In this document: positions 1-6,706 of the stretch, in pieces
Position numbering within the stretch: position 1 is the first letter of the stretch
Layout: each line of letters starts with the position of its first letter
Source of the DNA: an uncultured Ruminiclostridium sp.
GTDB taxonomy: Bacteria; Bacillota; Clostridia; Oscillospirales; Ruminococcaceae
Direction of reading: 5' to 3'
DNA length: 22,988 nt
Assembly (NCBI GenBank): GCA_910579265.1
Contig: CAJTTE010000032.1
Span: 1 to 22,988 of the forward strand
Position numbers and translations under genes: made by a program
The notes under the pieces: model-generated
Database searches by the model: none
The model's input: the letters and a program-made list of their open reading frames with translations, nothing else
What the model was told of the DNA's origin: nothing

Positions 1-92
1 AATACGTCAGTATTCCTGCGCCCAATTTATGCAAGCTGACGAAAAATCTGACTGCGCAAATCACACGCAATCATTGTGCGTTGTTGACTTAA
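1..92. repeat. Right end of MITE-like element, cut by window edge
   Basis: Bases 1-88 align without gaps to 13809-13896, with 9 differences by eye (about 90% identity). The segment ends in a degenerate copy of the terminal inverted repeat (71-88), followed by TTAA at 89-92, as in the complete element at 13725-13896. The left half lies outside the window. No coding capacity is visible. Confidence 0.8.
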
Positions 93-298
93 GTTATTCT
101 TAACTGACATATTCCGCTTTAAAAAATCCACAAAAAATTGTTCGCCGGGATTTGTATAAATCGATTCCGGGATAAAAACAAAAAAGAAAGCAAGAATTGA
201 AGTATAAAAGTATTTGTTAGATGCAGGATCAGGACAATAAATGAAATTATAAGACGTGAAAGCATTTTATCGTATCCGTTTAAAATGCCGTGTATAAG

Positions 299-321
299 AA
301 AAAACATATCCGATGTTTTTT
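299..321. terminator. A/U-stem hairpin, possible bidirectional terminator
   Basis: A 9-bp perfect stem (AAAAAACAT / ATGTTTTTT) with a 5-nt loop ends in a T run on either strand. It lies about 100 nt downstream of the minus-strand membrane gene at 418-915 and could end that transcript. The rest of 93-417 is AT-rich and shows no gene I can support. Confidence 0.4.
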
Positions 322-417
322 CTTTAGAAAGGATATTGTAAAAAAATGTGGCCATGGGGCGCCGGTTGATATGACCCTGCCATATGCGCGGATGCATAGG
401 GATTTTTTACAAAAAAT

Positions 418-915
418 TTATGCGGTTTTCTTTTTTAATATGGCGTATTTTGGTTTTTCTTCTCCGAACATTCTATATCTGAAAAAGTCGTCAAGAAAAA
501 TTCCGATAAGCGACAGGGCAAACCAGATCGCGAAAAACCTGGGACATATCTGTCCCATGATGTTAAAAGGGATATGACTGTAATCCCATACATTCTGATT
601 CAAGCCTATATTTACTATGACTCCGCTTGTAAATTCAAGGAGAGTTATGATTACCGCGCTGAAAAGCATCTGTTTTATAAGCGGCATATTTCTGTCGAAA
701 TAGCTGTTTATTCCTCCGATCAGGAGAAATGCAGCTCCTCCCGTTATAAACATTGAAAAATGGCTGTCACCCTTGTAGGCAAGCTCAATGGCGAAGTAAA
801 TCATACCTCCCATAAGAAAAAGCAGGAAAAGCTTTATTACTTCTCTCAAAGCCGGTGAATTTGGTCTTGTCAAATTTTCTCTTCCTTTCCTTTGTTTTGC
901 ATTTATCTTGTGCAT
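418..915 (-). CDS. CmpB-like membrane protein (putative ABC-transporter type IV family)
   Basis: A 165-residue integral membrane protein with about four hydrophobic segments after a basic N-terminal stretch. Family-typical features are visible: GGMIYFAIELAYKGDSHFSM in the first half, then NVWDYSHIPFNIMGQIC, and an IFLDDFFRYRMFGEEKP ending. These match the CmpB-like family (PF06541), annotated as putative ABC transporter permease although no transport substrate is established. The gene is divergent from the carboxypeptidase at 997. A TATAAT lies upstream on the minus strand but without a good -35. The family call is recognition by motif; the function stays unknown. Confidence 0.8.
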   Translation of the reverse strand: MHKINAKQRKGRENLTRPNSPALREVIKLFLLFLMGGMIYFAIELAYKGDSHFSMFITGGAAFLLIGGINSYFDRNMPLIKQMLFSAVIITLLEFTSGVIVNIGLNQNVWDYSHIPFNIMGQICPRFFAIWFALSLIGIFLDDFFRYRMFGEEKPKYAILKKKTA

Positions 916-996
916 TTTACATAAGCGATATACATAAATTATAAGTGACAGCTTGTTCAGAGCAGATATTAATGTTAAAATAAAGGGGAGAATTCT

Positions 997-2169
997 TTGA
1001 AAAGATATATTTTACGTTTTGTTTCGTTTTTATCGGCAATTTGTCTATTATCGGGCGGAGTAAAGATATATGCTGAGGAAAATACTAATGAAGACGATGA
1101 TAAAAACGGCTTTAATGCAAAATCCGTAATACTTGCCGAAGCGGCTACGGGACAGGTGTTGTATTCCCAGAATCCCGACGAGAGGTTGGCTATTGCCAGC
1201 GTTACAAAAATAATGACTCTTCTTATTGCCGCAGAGGAGATGAAGGCCGGAAGAATTTCCATGGAGGATGAGGTCGTAGCTTCATATAACGCTTTTTCAA
1301 TGGACGGTTCGGTCATATGGCTCAACGAGGGAGAGAGAATGAGCATGTATGATATTATCCGCTCAATTGTCATAAGCAGCGCAAACGATGCCTGCGTAGC
1401 TCTTGGAGAGCATATAGCGGGCAGTGAAGAGGCTTTTGTCAATGTTATGAATAAAAGGGCGGAAGAGCTTGATATGAAAAACACCCGCTTCGTTAATTGC
1501 ACCGGTTTAGATGCACAAGGACATTATTCATCCGCGGCGGATGTTGCGAAAATGGCGGCAGAGCTTAGAAAGTACGATTTTTTTGACGAATTTTTTCTGA
1601 CAAGACTCACGTATGTTAGGGAAGGGACCGAAAGAGAAACACAGCTTCTGAATACAAACAGATTGCTTTATTATGACGGAATAACCGGGCTTAAAACCGG
1701 TACTACCGATAATGCGGGATATTGTTTTACCGCAACTGCAAAGAGAAACGGAATGGAACTGGTAGCAGTGGTTTTAGGTGCGCAAACCGATGAAGAAAGA
1801 TTTGAAATAGCTGAAAAGCTTTTGGATTACGGCTTTGACGGATTTGAGCTATATATTCCGGAATTTGATCACGAGCAGCTTGGCGATATTTCGGTTTCCA
1901 AGGGAGTAAACAAGAAAATATCAGTTGAACCACAGAATGGGCTTAAGTGTCTGATACCTAAAGGAGAAAGCGGAAACGTAACCTATCTTTATAACATAAG
2001 GCAGAACGTCAATGCCCCTATAGAAAAAGGTGAAAGAGTGGGCAAAATAGTCGTGCTTCTGGATGAAGAAACACTTTTTGTTGTTCCCGTTACGGTCAAA
2101 GAGGGTACGGAGGAGCTTACAATCTGGAAAAGTCTTTGGTTCATCTGGAAAGGTCTGATAGGATGTTGA
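997..2169 (+). CDS. dacF: D-alanyl-D-alanine carboxypeptidase (PBP5/DacF type)
   Basis: A 390-residue serine DD-carboxypeptidase that trims the terminal D-Ala of peptidoglycan stem peptides outside the membrane. The N-terminal signal peptide ends around YAEE (residue 26). The three penicillin-binding motifs are present and correctly spaced: SxxK at S68-V-T-K71, SxN at S128-A-N130 and KTG at 233-235. A C-terminal beta domain and an amphipathic/hydrophobic tail (IWKSLWFIWKGLIG) suggest membrane-surface anchoring as in DacA/DacF. The start is TTG, set by AAGGGGAG at 983-990. In Bacillus dacF is forespore-expressed; no sporulation promoter was identified here, so the symbol is by family resemblance only. 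Confidence 0.9.
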   Translation: MKRYILRFVSFLSAICLLSGGVKIYAEENTNEDDDKNGFNAKSVILAEAATGQVLYSQNPDERLAIASVTKIMTLLIAAEEMKAGRISMEDEVVASYNAFSMDGSVIWLNEGERMSMYDIIRSIVISSANDACVALGEHIAGSEEAFVNVMNKRAEELDMKNTRFVNCTGLDAQGHYSSAADVAKMAAELRKYDFFDEFFLTRLTYVREGTERETQLLNTNRLLYYDGITGLKTGTTDNAGYCFTATAKRNGMELVAVVLGAQTDEERFEIAEKLLDYGFDGFELYIPEFDHEQLGDISVSKGVNKKISVEPQNGLKCLIPKGESGNVTYLYNIRQNVNAPIEKGERVGKIVVLLDEETLFVVPVTVKEGTEELTIWKSLWFIWKGLIGC

Positions 2170-2250
2170 ATGGTTTGGTACAATTATACTAAATTTTCAA
2201 TTCAAAATTTGTAAATCCTGTCAAAAATGATGTTTGACCTAAGAAATGCC

Positions 2251-2279
2251 TTGAAAAAGAACCCAAAAGAGGGTATAAT
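2251..2279 (+). promoter_or_regulatory. Sigma-A-type promoter of pgi
   Basis: TTGAAA (2251-2256), a 17-bp spacer and TATAAT (2274-2279), giving a leader of about 60 nt before the isomerase start. Near-consensus match and correct placement. Confidence 0.75.
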
Positions 2280-2344
2280 TAAATTACAAAAACAAGGGTC
2301 TTTTCCAGATCCGCATACTTTGCAAAAAGGAAGGAAGAAATATA

Positions 2345-3682
2345 ATGGCAATTAAGCTGAATGATAAATATCTCGGTTCATTTATAGAAGAGAATGAATA
2401 TAAAGGAATCTCTTCTGCCGTAAGGGCAGCTCATGAGACTCTTTCTCAGAAAAACGGGTTGGGTAATGATTTTTTAGGTTGGGTTACTCTGCCTACCGAT
2501 TATGACAAGTCTGAATTCGAAAGAATCAAAAAGGCGTCGGAGAAAATAAGAAAAGACAGCAAGGTTTTGATCGTCATAGGAATAGGTGGTTCTTATCTCG
2601 GTGCCAGGGCGGCAATAGAGGCACTTAAGTCCACCCTTTACAACTCCCTTTGTAAGGATACTCCGGAAATATATTTTGTTGGCAATTCCATCAGTCCCAC
2701 TTATCTTAACGAGGTAATCTCACTTGTTGAGGGCAGGGATTTTTCCGTAAATGTTATATCAAAATCCGGTACTACCACCGAGCCGGCGCTGGCTTTCCGT
2801 GTATTCCGTGAAATACTGGAGGATAGATACGGAACTGAAGAAGCAAAAAACAGGATTTATGCAACCACGGATAAGGCTAAGGGAACGCTTAAGGAGCTTT
2901 CTGACAGAAACGGATATGAAACCTTTGTTATACCCGATGATGTAGGGGGAAGATACAGCGTTCTGACTGCTGTTGGGTTACTTCCTATTGCTTGCGCCGG
3001 CTGTGATATCGATTCTCTTATGGCAGGTGCGAGAGCCGCGCAGAACGAGCTTAACGATCCTGACATTTCTAAAAACGATTGCTACAAATATGCGGCTATA
3101 AGAAATATTCTTTACCGTAAAGGCTATAAGGCGGAAATGCTTGTTGCATATGAAAACAGTTTTGCTATGATGAACGAATGGTTTAAGCAGCTTTACGGTG
3201 AAAGCGAGGGTAAGGACAGAAAGGGTATTTATCCTACATCGGCAACTTTTTCCACAGATCTGCATTCACTTGGTCAGTTTATACAGGACGGTTCGAAAAT
3301 ATTGTTTGAGACAGTGGTACAGTTCGAAAAGCCTCAGAAGGACTTTTTCCTCAAGGATGATCCGGAAAACAACGACGGTCTGAACTTCCTGTCAGGACAG
3401 AATATGTCTGTGGTCAATCGTAAGGCTTTTGAGGGAACCATTCTTGCGCATACCGAAGGCGGCGTTCCTAACATGGTGCTTGAGGTTCCGCAACTTAATG
3501 AATTTGAGCTTGGCTATATGATTTATTTCTTTGAAAAGGCATGTGCCATTTCCGGCTACATACTGGGTGTTAATCCCTTTGATCAGCCGGGAGTTGAAAG
3601 CTATAAAAAGAATATGTTTGCGCTTTTGGGTAAGCCCGGATATGAGGCGCAGAAGGCTGAACTGGAGGCTAAGCTTTCTTAA
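2345..3682 (+). CDS. pgi: Glucose-6-phosphate isomerase
   Basis: A 445-residue cytosolic enzyme of the shorter bacterial PGI form, interconverting glucose-6-phosphate and fructose-6-phosphate in glycolysis/gluconeogenesis. The sugar-phosphate-binding stretch IGGSYLGARAAIEAL is near residue 80. The first PGI signature (DDVGGRYSVLTAVG) starts at D198, and the second (FDQPGVESYKK) runs from F412 to about K422 near the C-terminus. The ATG at 2345 is preceded by an AAGGAAGG ribosome site. It has its own promoter at 2251-2279 and is followed by a structured intergenic RNA region. Confidence 0.96.
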   Translation: MAIKLNDKYLGSFIEENEYKGISSAVRAAHETLSQKNGLGNDFLGWVTLPTDYDKSEFERIKKASEKIRKDSKVLIVIGIGGSYLGARAAIEALKSTLYNSLCKDTPEIYFVGNSISPTYLNEVISLVEGRDFSVNVISKSGTTTEPALAFRVFREILEDRYGTEEAKNRIYATTDKAKGTLKELSDRNGYETFVIPDDVGGRYSVLTAVGLLPIACAGCDIDSLMAGARAAQNELNDPDISKNDCYKYAAIRNILYRKGYKAEMLVAYENSFAMMNEWFKQLYGESEGKDRKGIYPTSATFSTDLHSLGQFIQDGSKILFETVVQFEKPQKDFFLKDDPENNDGLNFLSGQNMSVVNRKAFEGTILAHTEGGVPNMVLEVPQLNEFELGYMIYFFEKACAISGYILGVNPFDQPGVESYKKNMFALLGKPGYEAQKAELEAKLS

Positions 3683-3706
3683 GCTTTTGTTAATTTTTGG
3701 CAACCC

Positions 3707-3773
3707 GGAGCGGACGCTCCTTCAGGATCTTGTCTTCATAACAGCCGCATGCGGGGATCATGAAGACACGCTC
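3707..3773 (+). other. Structured intergenic RNA region after pgi
   Basis: Three inverted repeats are packed in 67 nt. GGAGC/GCTCC (3707-3720) is a short hairpin. TGTCTTCAT (3731-3739) pairs with ATGAAGACA (3760-3768). The palindrome CCGCATGCGG (3745-3754) sits inside that loop. In addition GAGCG of the first hairpin could instead pair with CGCTC at 3769-3773, so two mutually exclusive folds exist. There is no T run directly behind it, so it is not a canonical terminator. It ends 26 nt before the next start and may be a processing site or cis-regulatory leader. Confidence 0.45.
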
Positions 3774-3799
3774 TAAATATAATCACGGAGGACATCACT

Positions 3800-4201
3800 A
3801 TGATCAGACTTATTCCCGGAAAAAAAGGCTCAGGAAAGACTAAAATTTTAATTGACGCAATTCATCAGGCTGAAAAGGACAGTAATGGAAATGTTGTGGC
3901 GATTCAGATCGGATCTTCTCTTAACATTGATATTTATCACAAAATCCGCCTTATAAATATTGAAGACTTTAAAATTTCAGATTATGACGATCTTTACGGT
4001 TTTATAGCGGGCATACTGGCATCTGACTATGACTGCACCGATATTTTTGTTGACGGTGTTCTTAGAATCGTCGGCAGAGATTTTGACAAGGTCGGCGCTA
4101 TGTTTGACAGAATAGCTGCTATAAGCGAAAATACAAATGTTGTATTTACAATATCCGCAGATGTGGACGCACTTCCTGATTCCATTAAAAAATATCTGTA
4201 A
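3800..4201 (+). CDS. Small P-loop (Walker A) protein of unknown role
   Basis: A 133-residue soluble protein. A Walker A motif lies at the extreme N-terminus (G7-K-K-G-S-G-K13-T14), and a Walker-B-like hydrophobic strand ends in Asp (TDIFVDG) near residue 80. The rest resembles a minimal nucleotide-binding fold ending in a beta strand (NVVFTISAD). Similar short ATP-binding proteins occur near rpmF in clostridia and are often given PilT-like names, but it lacks the length and domains of PilT. A GGAGG at 3788-3792 supports the start. It lies between pgi and rpmF on the same strand, although rpmF has its own promoter. Biological role unknown. Confidence 0.75.
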   Translation: MIRLIPGKKGSGKTKILIDAIHQAEKDSNGNVVAIQIGSSLNIDIYHKIRLINIEDFKISDYDDLYGFIAGILASDYDCTDIFVDGVLRIVGRDFDKVGAMFDRIAAISENTNVVFTISADVDALPDSIKKYL

Positions 4202-4218
4202 TTTTTCAAGTTCGGGTA

Positions 4219-4247
4219 TTGACAAACCAGAATTGATGTGGTATACT
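4219..4247 (+). promoter_or_regulatory. Consensus sigma-A promoter of rpmF
   Basis: TTGACA (4219-4224), a 17-bp spacer and TATACT (4242-4247). It lies about 70 nt upstream of the L32 start and separates rpmF transcription from the preceding P-loop gene. Confidence 0.85.
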
Positions 4248-4316
4248 ATAACACGTTGTAAAATTCAGTTATACTGAATACCATAAAATTTTGAAATTCA
4301 GAGGGAGGTGCAAATA

Positions 4317-4499
4317 ATGGCAGTTCCAAAGAGAAAAGTATCGAGAGCGAGACGTGATAAGAGACGCGGACAGGTATGGAAGTTAGAAGCACCTGCTTTT
4401 TCCCGTTGCACTAACTGCGGAGAACTTAAAGCACCGCATAAGGTTTGCGGTAACTGCGGTTATTACAAGGGTAGGGAAGTTATTTCTCACGAGGCTTAA
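4317..4499 (+). CDS. rpmF: 50S ribosomal protein L32
   Basis: A 60-residue large-subunit ribosomal protein. It begins MAVPKRKVSRARRDKRR, the usual basic N-terminus, and carries the zinc-binding form of L32 with CTNC and CGNC pairs separated by about ten residues. The ATG at 4317 was chosen over an upstream in-frame GTG at 4308 because GGGAGGTG (4303-4310) is the ribosome site and family members start MAVPK. Its own promoter lies at 4219-4247 and a strong terminator follows at 4513. The common partner DUF177/YceD gene is not upstream; the P-loop gene is there instead. Confidence 0.97.
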   Translation: MAVPKRKVSRARRDKRRGQVWKLEAPAFSRCTNCGELKAPHKVCGNCGYYKGREVISHEA

Positions 4500-4512
4500 A
4501 TACGTAAAAATT

Positions 4513-4540
4513 AGAGACGGCATTTGGCCGTCTCTTTTTA
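4513..4540 (+). terminator. Rho-independent terminator of rpmF
   Basis: A perfect 9-bp stem AGAGACGGC / GCCGTCTCT (4513-4521, 4527-4535) with a 5-nt loop, running directly into a T-rich tail. It lies 13 nt after the rpmF stop. Confidence 0.92.
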
Positions 4541-4557
4541 TTGGAGCTTTAGCGCAA

Positions 4558-4579
4558 AAACCACCGGATCGGCCGGTGG
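4558..4579 (-). terminator. GC hairpin, possible minus-strand terminator
   Basis: A 7-bp GC-rich stem CCACCGG (4561-4567) / CCGGTGG (4573-4579). Read on the minus strand it is followed by five T residues, so it could stop minus-strand transcripts running from the accessory block towards rpmF. Confidence 0.5.
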
Positions 4580-4614
4580 AATAAAAAGCTTTAGCAAAGT
4601 AATGACCTCCGATA

Positions 4615-4623
4615 TGGTATAAT
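4615..4623 (+). promoter_or_regulatory. Extended -10 element upstream of structured element A
   Basis: TGG-TATAAT at 4615-4623 matches an extended -10. No convincing -35 is visible at 16-18 bp. The loop of the first hairpin of the repeated structured element starts 63 nt after the start of the TATAAT; the second copy has a TATAAT at 22611-22616, 53 nt before its loop. GGTATAAT followed by RACCTC also recurs near 5774. Confidence 0.35.
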
Positions 4624-4674
4624 AACCTCTATATATACGGCAGTGCTCCGCTTCACTTTTATTGGTTATGCTTA

Positions 4675-4802
4675 GCGGCTATCTGAAAAGCCGCAAATTG
4701 CAAGATTTGTACTAACTGAGGACGCTTTCCATACGAAAGAATGCCGATGGTTATCCCAAAAAGATAACCGTAAAATACTTTCCGTATTACTCCGCTTTTT
4801 TC
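4675..4802 (+). ncRNA. Candidate structured RNA, copy A
   Basis: Successive hairpins are visible. H1 is GCGGCT/AGCCGC around loop ATCTGAAA (4675-4694). CTTTC/GAAAG is near 4725-4739. GGTTATC/GATAACC is near 4749-4769. AATAC/GTATT is near 4774-4788. The element ends CCGCTTTTTTC (T run 4796-4801). It aligns along its length to 22659-22782; the ATCTGAAA loop, TACTAAC and CCGCTTTTTTC are identical, while stem bases differ with pairing mostly kept. That pattern suggests a structured RNA. Similarity continues weakly about 30 nt past the T run, and the minus strand can be read as a coding remnant, so the call is tentative. No known RNA family was recognised. Confidence 0.4.
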
Positions 4803-4948
4803 CTTGTAATCGCCATGCAGTTAGCATAGTTGTTCGCCAATTTAAGACCGTAGCCATCCCATTTAATATGCAGATCCTTTACAAGCCATTTGACAATAGA
4901 AAGCTTTTTATAATCTGATTTGGATAGACAGTGAGGAGTATCAAGCAT
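4787..4948 (-). CDS. 53-residue ORF, possible gene remnant
   Basis: The reading frame starts at ATG 4948 and gives a basic peptide containing DYKKLSIVKWLVKDLHIKWD and ending ANCMAITRKKAE. The composition looks protein-like, but there is no ribosome site; a TATAAT lies just 5' of the start. Its last codons overlap the tail of structured element A on the other strand. If the stop is read through, the frame continues with YGKYF, and the matching minus-strand stretch at the window end can be read IMISKKKAAKYD, so both could be decayed ends of one gene family. Not recognised; it may be non-functional. Confidence 0.3.
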   Translation of the reverse strand: MLDTPHCLSKSDYKKLSIVKWLVKDLHIKWDGYGLKLANNYANCMAITRKKAE

Positions 4949-5074
4949 TATTTATATTATATGGCTTCGCATTGCCTTAAGCGTTGCGCAACATTGTCCT
5001 ATTTTTGTGGATATAATTATTTAGTGGCATACAGATTTGATCAGAATAAAAATGCACTTTGAAAAAAGACTTCA

Positions 5075-5120
5075 AAAAAACCGGTTTACTAAAATCAGCA
5101 GCTTTGTAAACCGGTTTTTT
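5075..5120 (-). terminator. Bidirectional terminator after XRE gene
   Basis: A perfect 15-bp inverted repeat: A6 plus CCGGTTTAC (5075-5089) against GTAAACCGG plus T6 (5106-5120), with a 16-nt loop. It lies 17 nt downstream of the XRE gene stop and carries T runs in both directions. Positions 4950-5070 upstream of it hold nothing I can identify. Confidence 0.85.
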
Positions 5121-5136
5121 GTTGTATGAAATAGGG

Positions 5137-5748
5137 TTACCTTGATCGCTTTTTTATAAATATAAAACTTGCAATGCAAACCATAAAGAATATCAGGCAA
5201 AAGGCTAATGCGTGAAATAATCCGGTCGGATAAGGCGCAATCGCCCCTTGTTTAAAAACAAGTATTGAAATAAATCCGGTCAGCAGGGAAACGGGCATAA
5301 AGGAAATTCCTACTACATTAAGCCAGTTGACATAAAATGGAGCTTTTTCTGTTGACAATAATTTTCCGATGAAATATCCGGCGATCCCGACCGCTTGAAT
5401 AATCATTGAACCCCATACGGCTTCCATTGTTTGTTTTTCATACCAGCTGCCAAATGCACAAAACAGACCTATTGCGACAAAGGCTGTTGATGAGATATAA
5501 AGCACCTTACTTGCAATTTCTTTGCTTTTTTGTTCTTTATCCTCAATCGGTTCGATCCCCTTGAGAATGTAATCTGTGGTGACTCCAAAATAATCGCTCA
5601 TTATAATTATTTTTTCCAAGTCGGGTGTGCTTTGTTCGCTTTCCCATTTAGAAACAGCTTGTCGTGAAACACTTACCTTATCGGCAAGTTCCTCTTGAGA
5701 TATGCCTTTTGTTTTTCTTAAATATTGTATTCTGTCCGCCATATTCAT
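5137..5748 (-). CDS. XRE-family regulator with membrane-embedded C-terminus
   Basis: A 203-residue protein. Residues 1-62 form a Cro/CI helix-turn-helix (ISQEELADKVSVSRQAVSKWE, then TPDLEKI and the FGVTTDYIL helix). A short charged linker is followed by four hydrophobic segments to the end (starting LYISSTAFVAIGLFCAFGSW and ending in a basic tail). This layout is common in clostridial one-component membrane regulators; target and signal are unknown. The start at 5748 was chosen because AAAGGAG lies 10 nt upstream; an in-frame ATG at 5772 would add eight residues and has only a weak GAGGT. It is followed by a strong terminator and stands alone as a transcript. Confidence 0.85.
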   Translation of the reverse strand: MNMADRIQYLRKTKGISQEELADKVSVSRQAVSKWESEQSTPDLEKIIIMSDYFGVTTDYILKGIEPIEDKEQKSKEIASKVLYISSTAFVAIGLFCAFGSWYEKQTMEAVWGSMIIQAVGIAGYFIGKLLSTEKAPFYVNWLNVVGISFMPVSLLTGFISILVFKQGAIAPYPTGLFHALAFCLIFFMVCIASFIFIKKRSR

Positions 5749-5772
5749 TGTAAATTTTCTCCTTTCTTTCAT

Positions 5773-5960
5773 GGTATAATGACCTCAGACAAAGGAAAGA
5801 GGACGAATTTATTTTGATGTCTGAGAACATTTTACCGTTTTAAAGGAAGCGTTCGCTTCGCTCACTTTTTATGGTATAATTGTAACATTAATATCGGTTG
5901 CCAAGCCACCATTCAAGCGTGGAAATATGTCAACCGGCGGTTGCAATTACGCTTTTTCCA
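5773..5960. other. Intergenic region with nested hairpins
   Basis: No gene seen. On the plus strand there is an extended -10 (TGG-TATAAT, 5872-5880) preceded by a GAAGCG/CGCTTC hairpin (5846-5859). A nested structure follows: CGGTTG (5895-5900) can pair with CAACCG (5931-5936) enclosing CCAC/GTGG (5906-5909, 5919-5922), while CAACC can alternatively pair with GGTTG (5939-5943). A short T run follows at 5953-5957. This could be a small plus-strand RNA convergent with the DUF3788 gene, or leftover repeat DNA. Confidence 0.3.
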
Positions 5961-6374
5961 TTAATAGGAGCATTTAACAGATAACAATATTTTTATGTCA
6001 TCCAAATGTTTCTTACATGTAACACGATAATGAATCCATCCGCCGTCGCCGCATGGATACTTGTTGTCTATATATTCTTGAGTATATTTTTGAAGTTGAT
6101 TATAGACGGTTTTATATTGCTTATCGGATAACCTCATCATAACGGTAAAAGCATTATCTTCAGCAAAAACATTACATATAAATCTGCTTTTCTTTTTATG
6201 AGCAATACCCCAGCCATATTTATTGCCATAAGGAAAAACGATCTTTTGCTCTGTGTTGAAGGCAGATGACAGCCATTCGTTGAGTAAAGAAAACCTTTCC
6301 GAATTCTCGCCACAAAATTCTGTCATATCTTCTATTGTAGGTATTGCTTTTTTGTTTAGCATTCTTTCGTACAT
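5961..6374 (-). CDS. DUF3788 family protein
   Basis: A 137-residue soluble protein. It begins MYERMLNKKAIPTIEDM, has the central NKYGWGIAHKKKSRFICNV segment and a YPCGDGGWIHYRV segment near the end, all typical of the DUF3788 family (PF12663). Members are small, widespread in Firmicutes and Bacteroidetes, and of unknown function. A GGGG six nt upstream of the ATG serves as the ribosome site. It has a near-consensus promoter at 6497-6525 and a leader of about 120 nt that is homologous to the one at 9956-10094. Confidence 0.85.
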   Translation of the reverse strand: MYERMLNKKAIPTIEDMTEFCGENSERFSLLNEWLSSAFNTEQKIVFPYGNKYGWGIAHKKKSRFICNVFAEDNAFTVMMRLSDKQYKTVYNQLQKYTQEYIDNKYPCGDGGWIHYRVTCKKHLDDIKILLSVKCSY

Positions 6375-6535
6375 AAAATACCCCTTGGCGTGTTTTTTGA
6401 TTATATCTGCTATTCTTGTTTAGGTTTGATACAGTTACACGATTTTTTTTCAAATACAACATTTATTGCGGCTTGTTTTTTGTTGCTACGAATATATTAT
6501 AGTGAATCTTACGCAAATTGACAACCCGTTTTTGA
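6375..6535 (-). repeat. Promoter-leader module, copy 1
   Basis: The stretch from the GGGTTG/-35 region down to AACACGCC just before the DUF3788 start aligns with 9956-10135. Shared blocks on the plus strand include GGCGTGTT, TTGTTTA, GGCTTG, TATTATAG and CAACCC(G/A)TTTTTGAAAT. Copy 1 leads directly into a gene; copy 2 leads into a 16-codon ORF. It is probably a duplicated regulatory region rather than a mobile element, because no terminal repeats are seen. Confidence 0.7.
6497..6525 (-). promoter_or_regulatory. Sigma-A promoter of DUF3788 gene
   Basis: On the minus strand, TTGTCA (6525-6520), a 17-bp spacer and TATAAT (6502-6497). Confidence 0.8.
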
Positions 6536-6706
6536 AATAATCACCTATGTGTTTTTTATAAAATAGGTTATTTAGAGAAGATGGAGTATAATATGTCATC
6601 AGCTGATACCGCTTTTTTCCTATCCGCTTTTATTACAGGTGTCAGAGCTGTTTTTTACACCGTTAAACAAAAATATAATGAACATTCATTTAATGTTTGG
6701 TATTCC

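Noticed and set aside
119..397. Minus-strand 92-codon frame after the CmpB-like gene
   Set aside because: AT-driven hydrophobic composition, contains the terminator-like hairpin, no ribosome site.
953..981. TTGTTC-17-TAAAAT promoter-like sequence before the carboxypeptidase gene
   Set aside because: The predicted transcript start would fall on the ribosome site of the TTG start, leaving no usable leader.
6598..6607. 10-bp palindrome ATCAGCTGAT and nearby CCGCTTTTTTCC matching the tail of the structured element
   Set aside because: Flanking sequence does not align with copies A and B, so the shared 12-mer is taken as chance.
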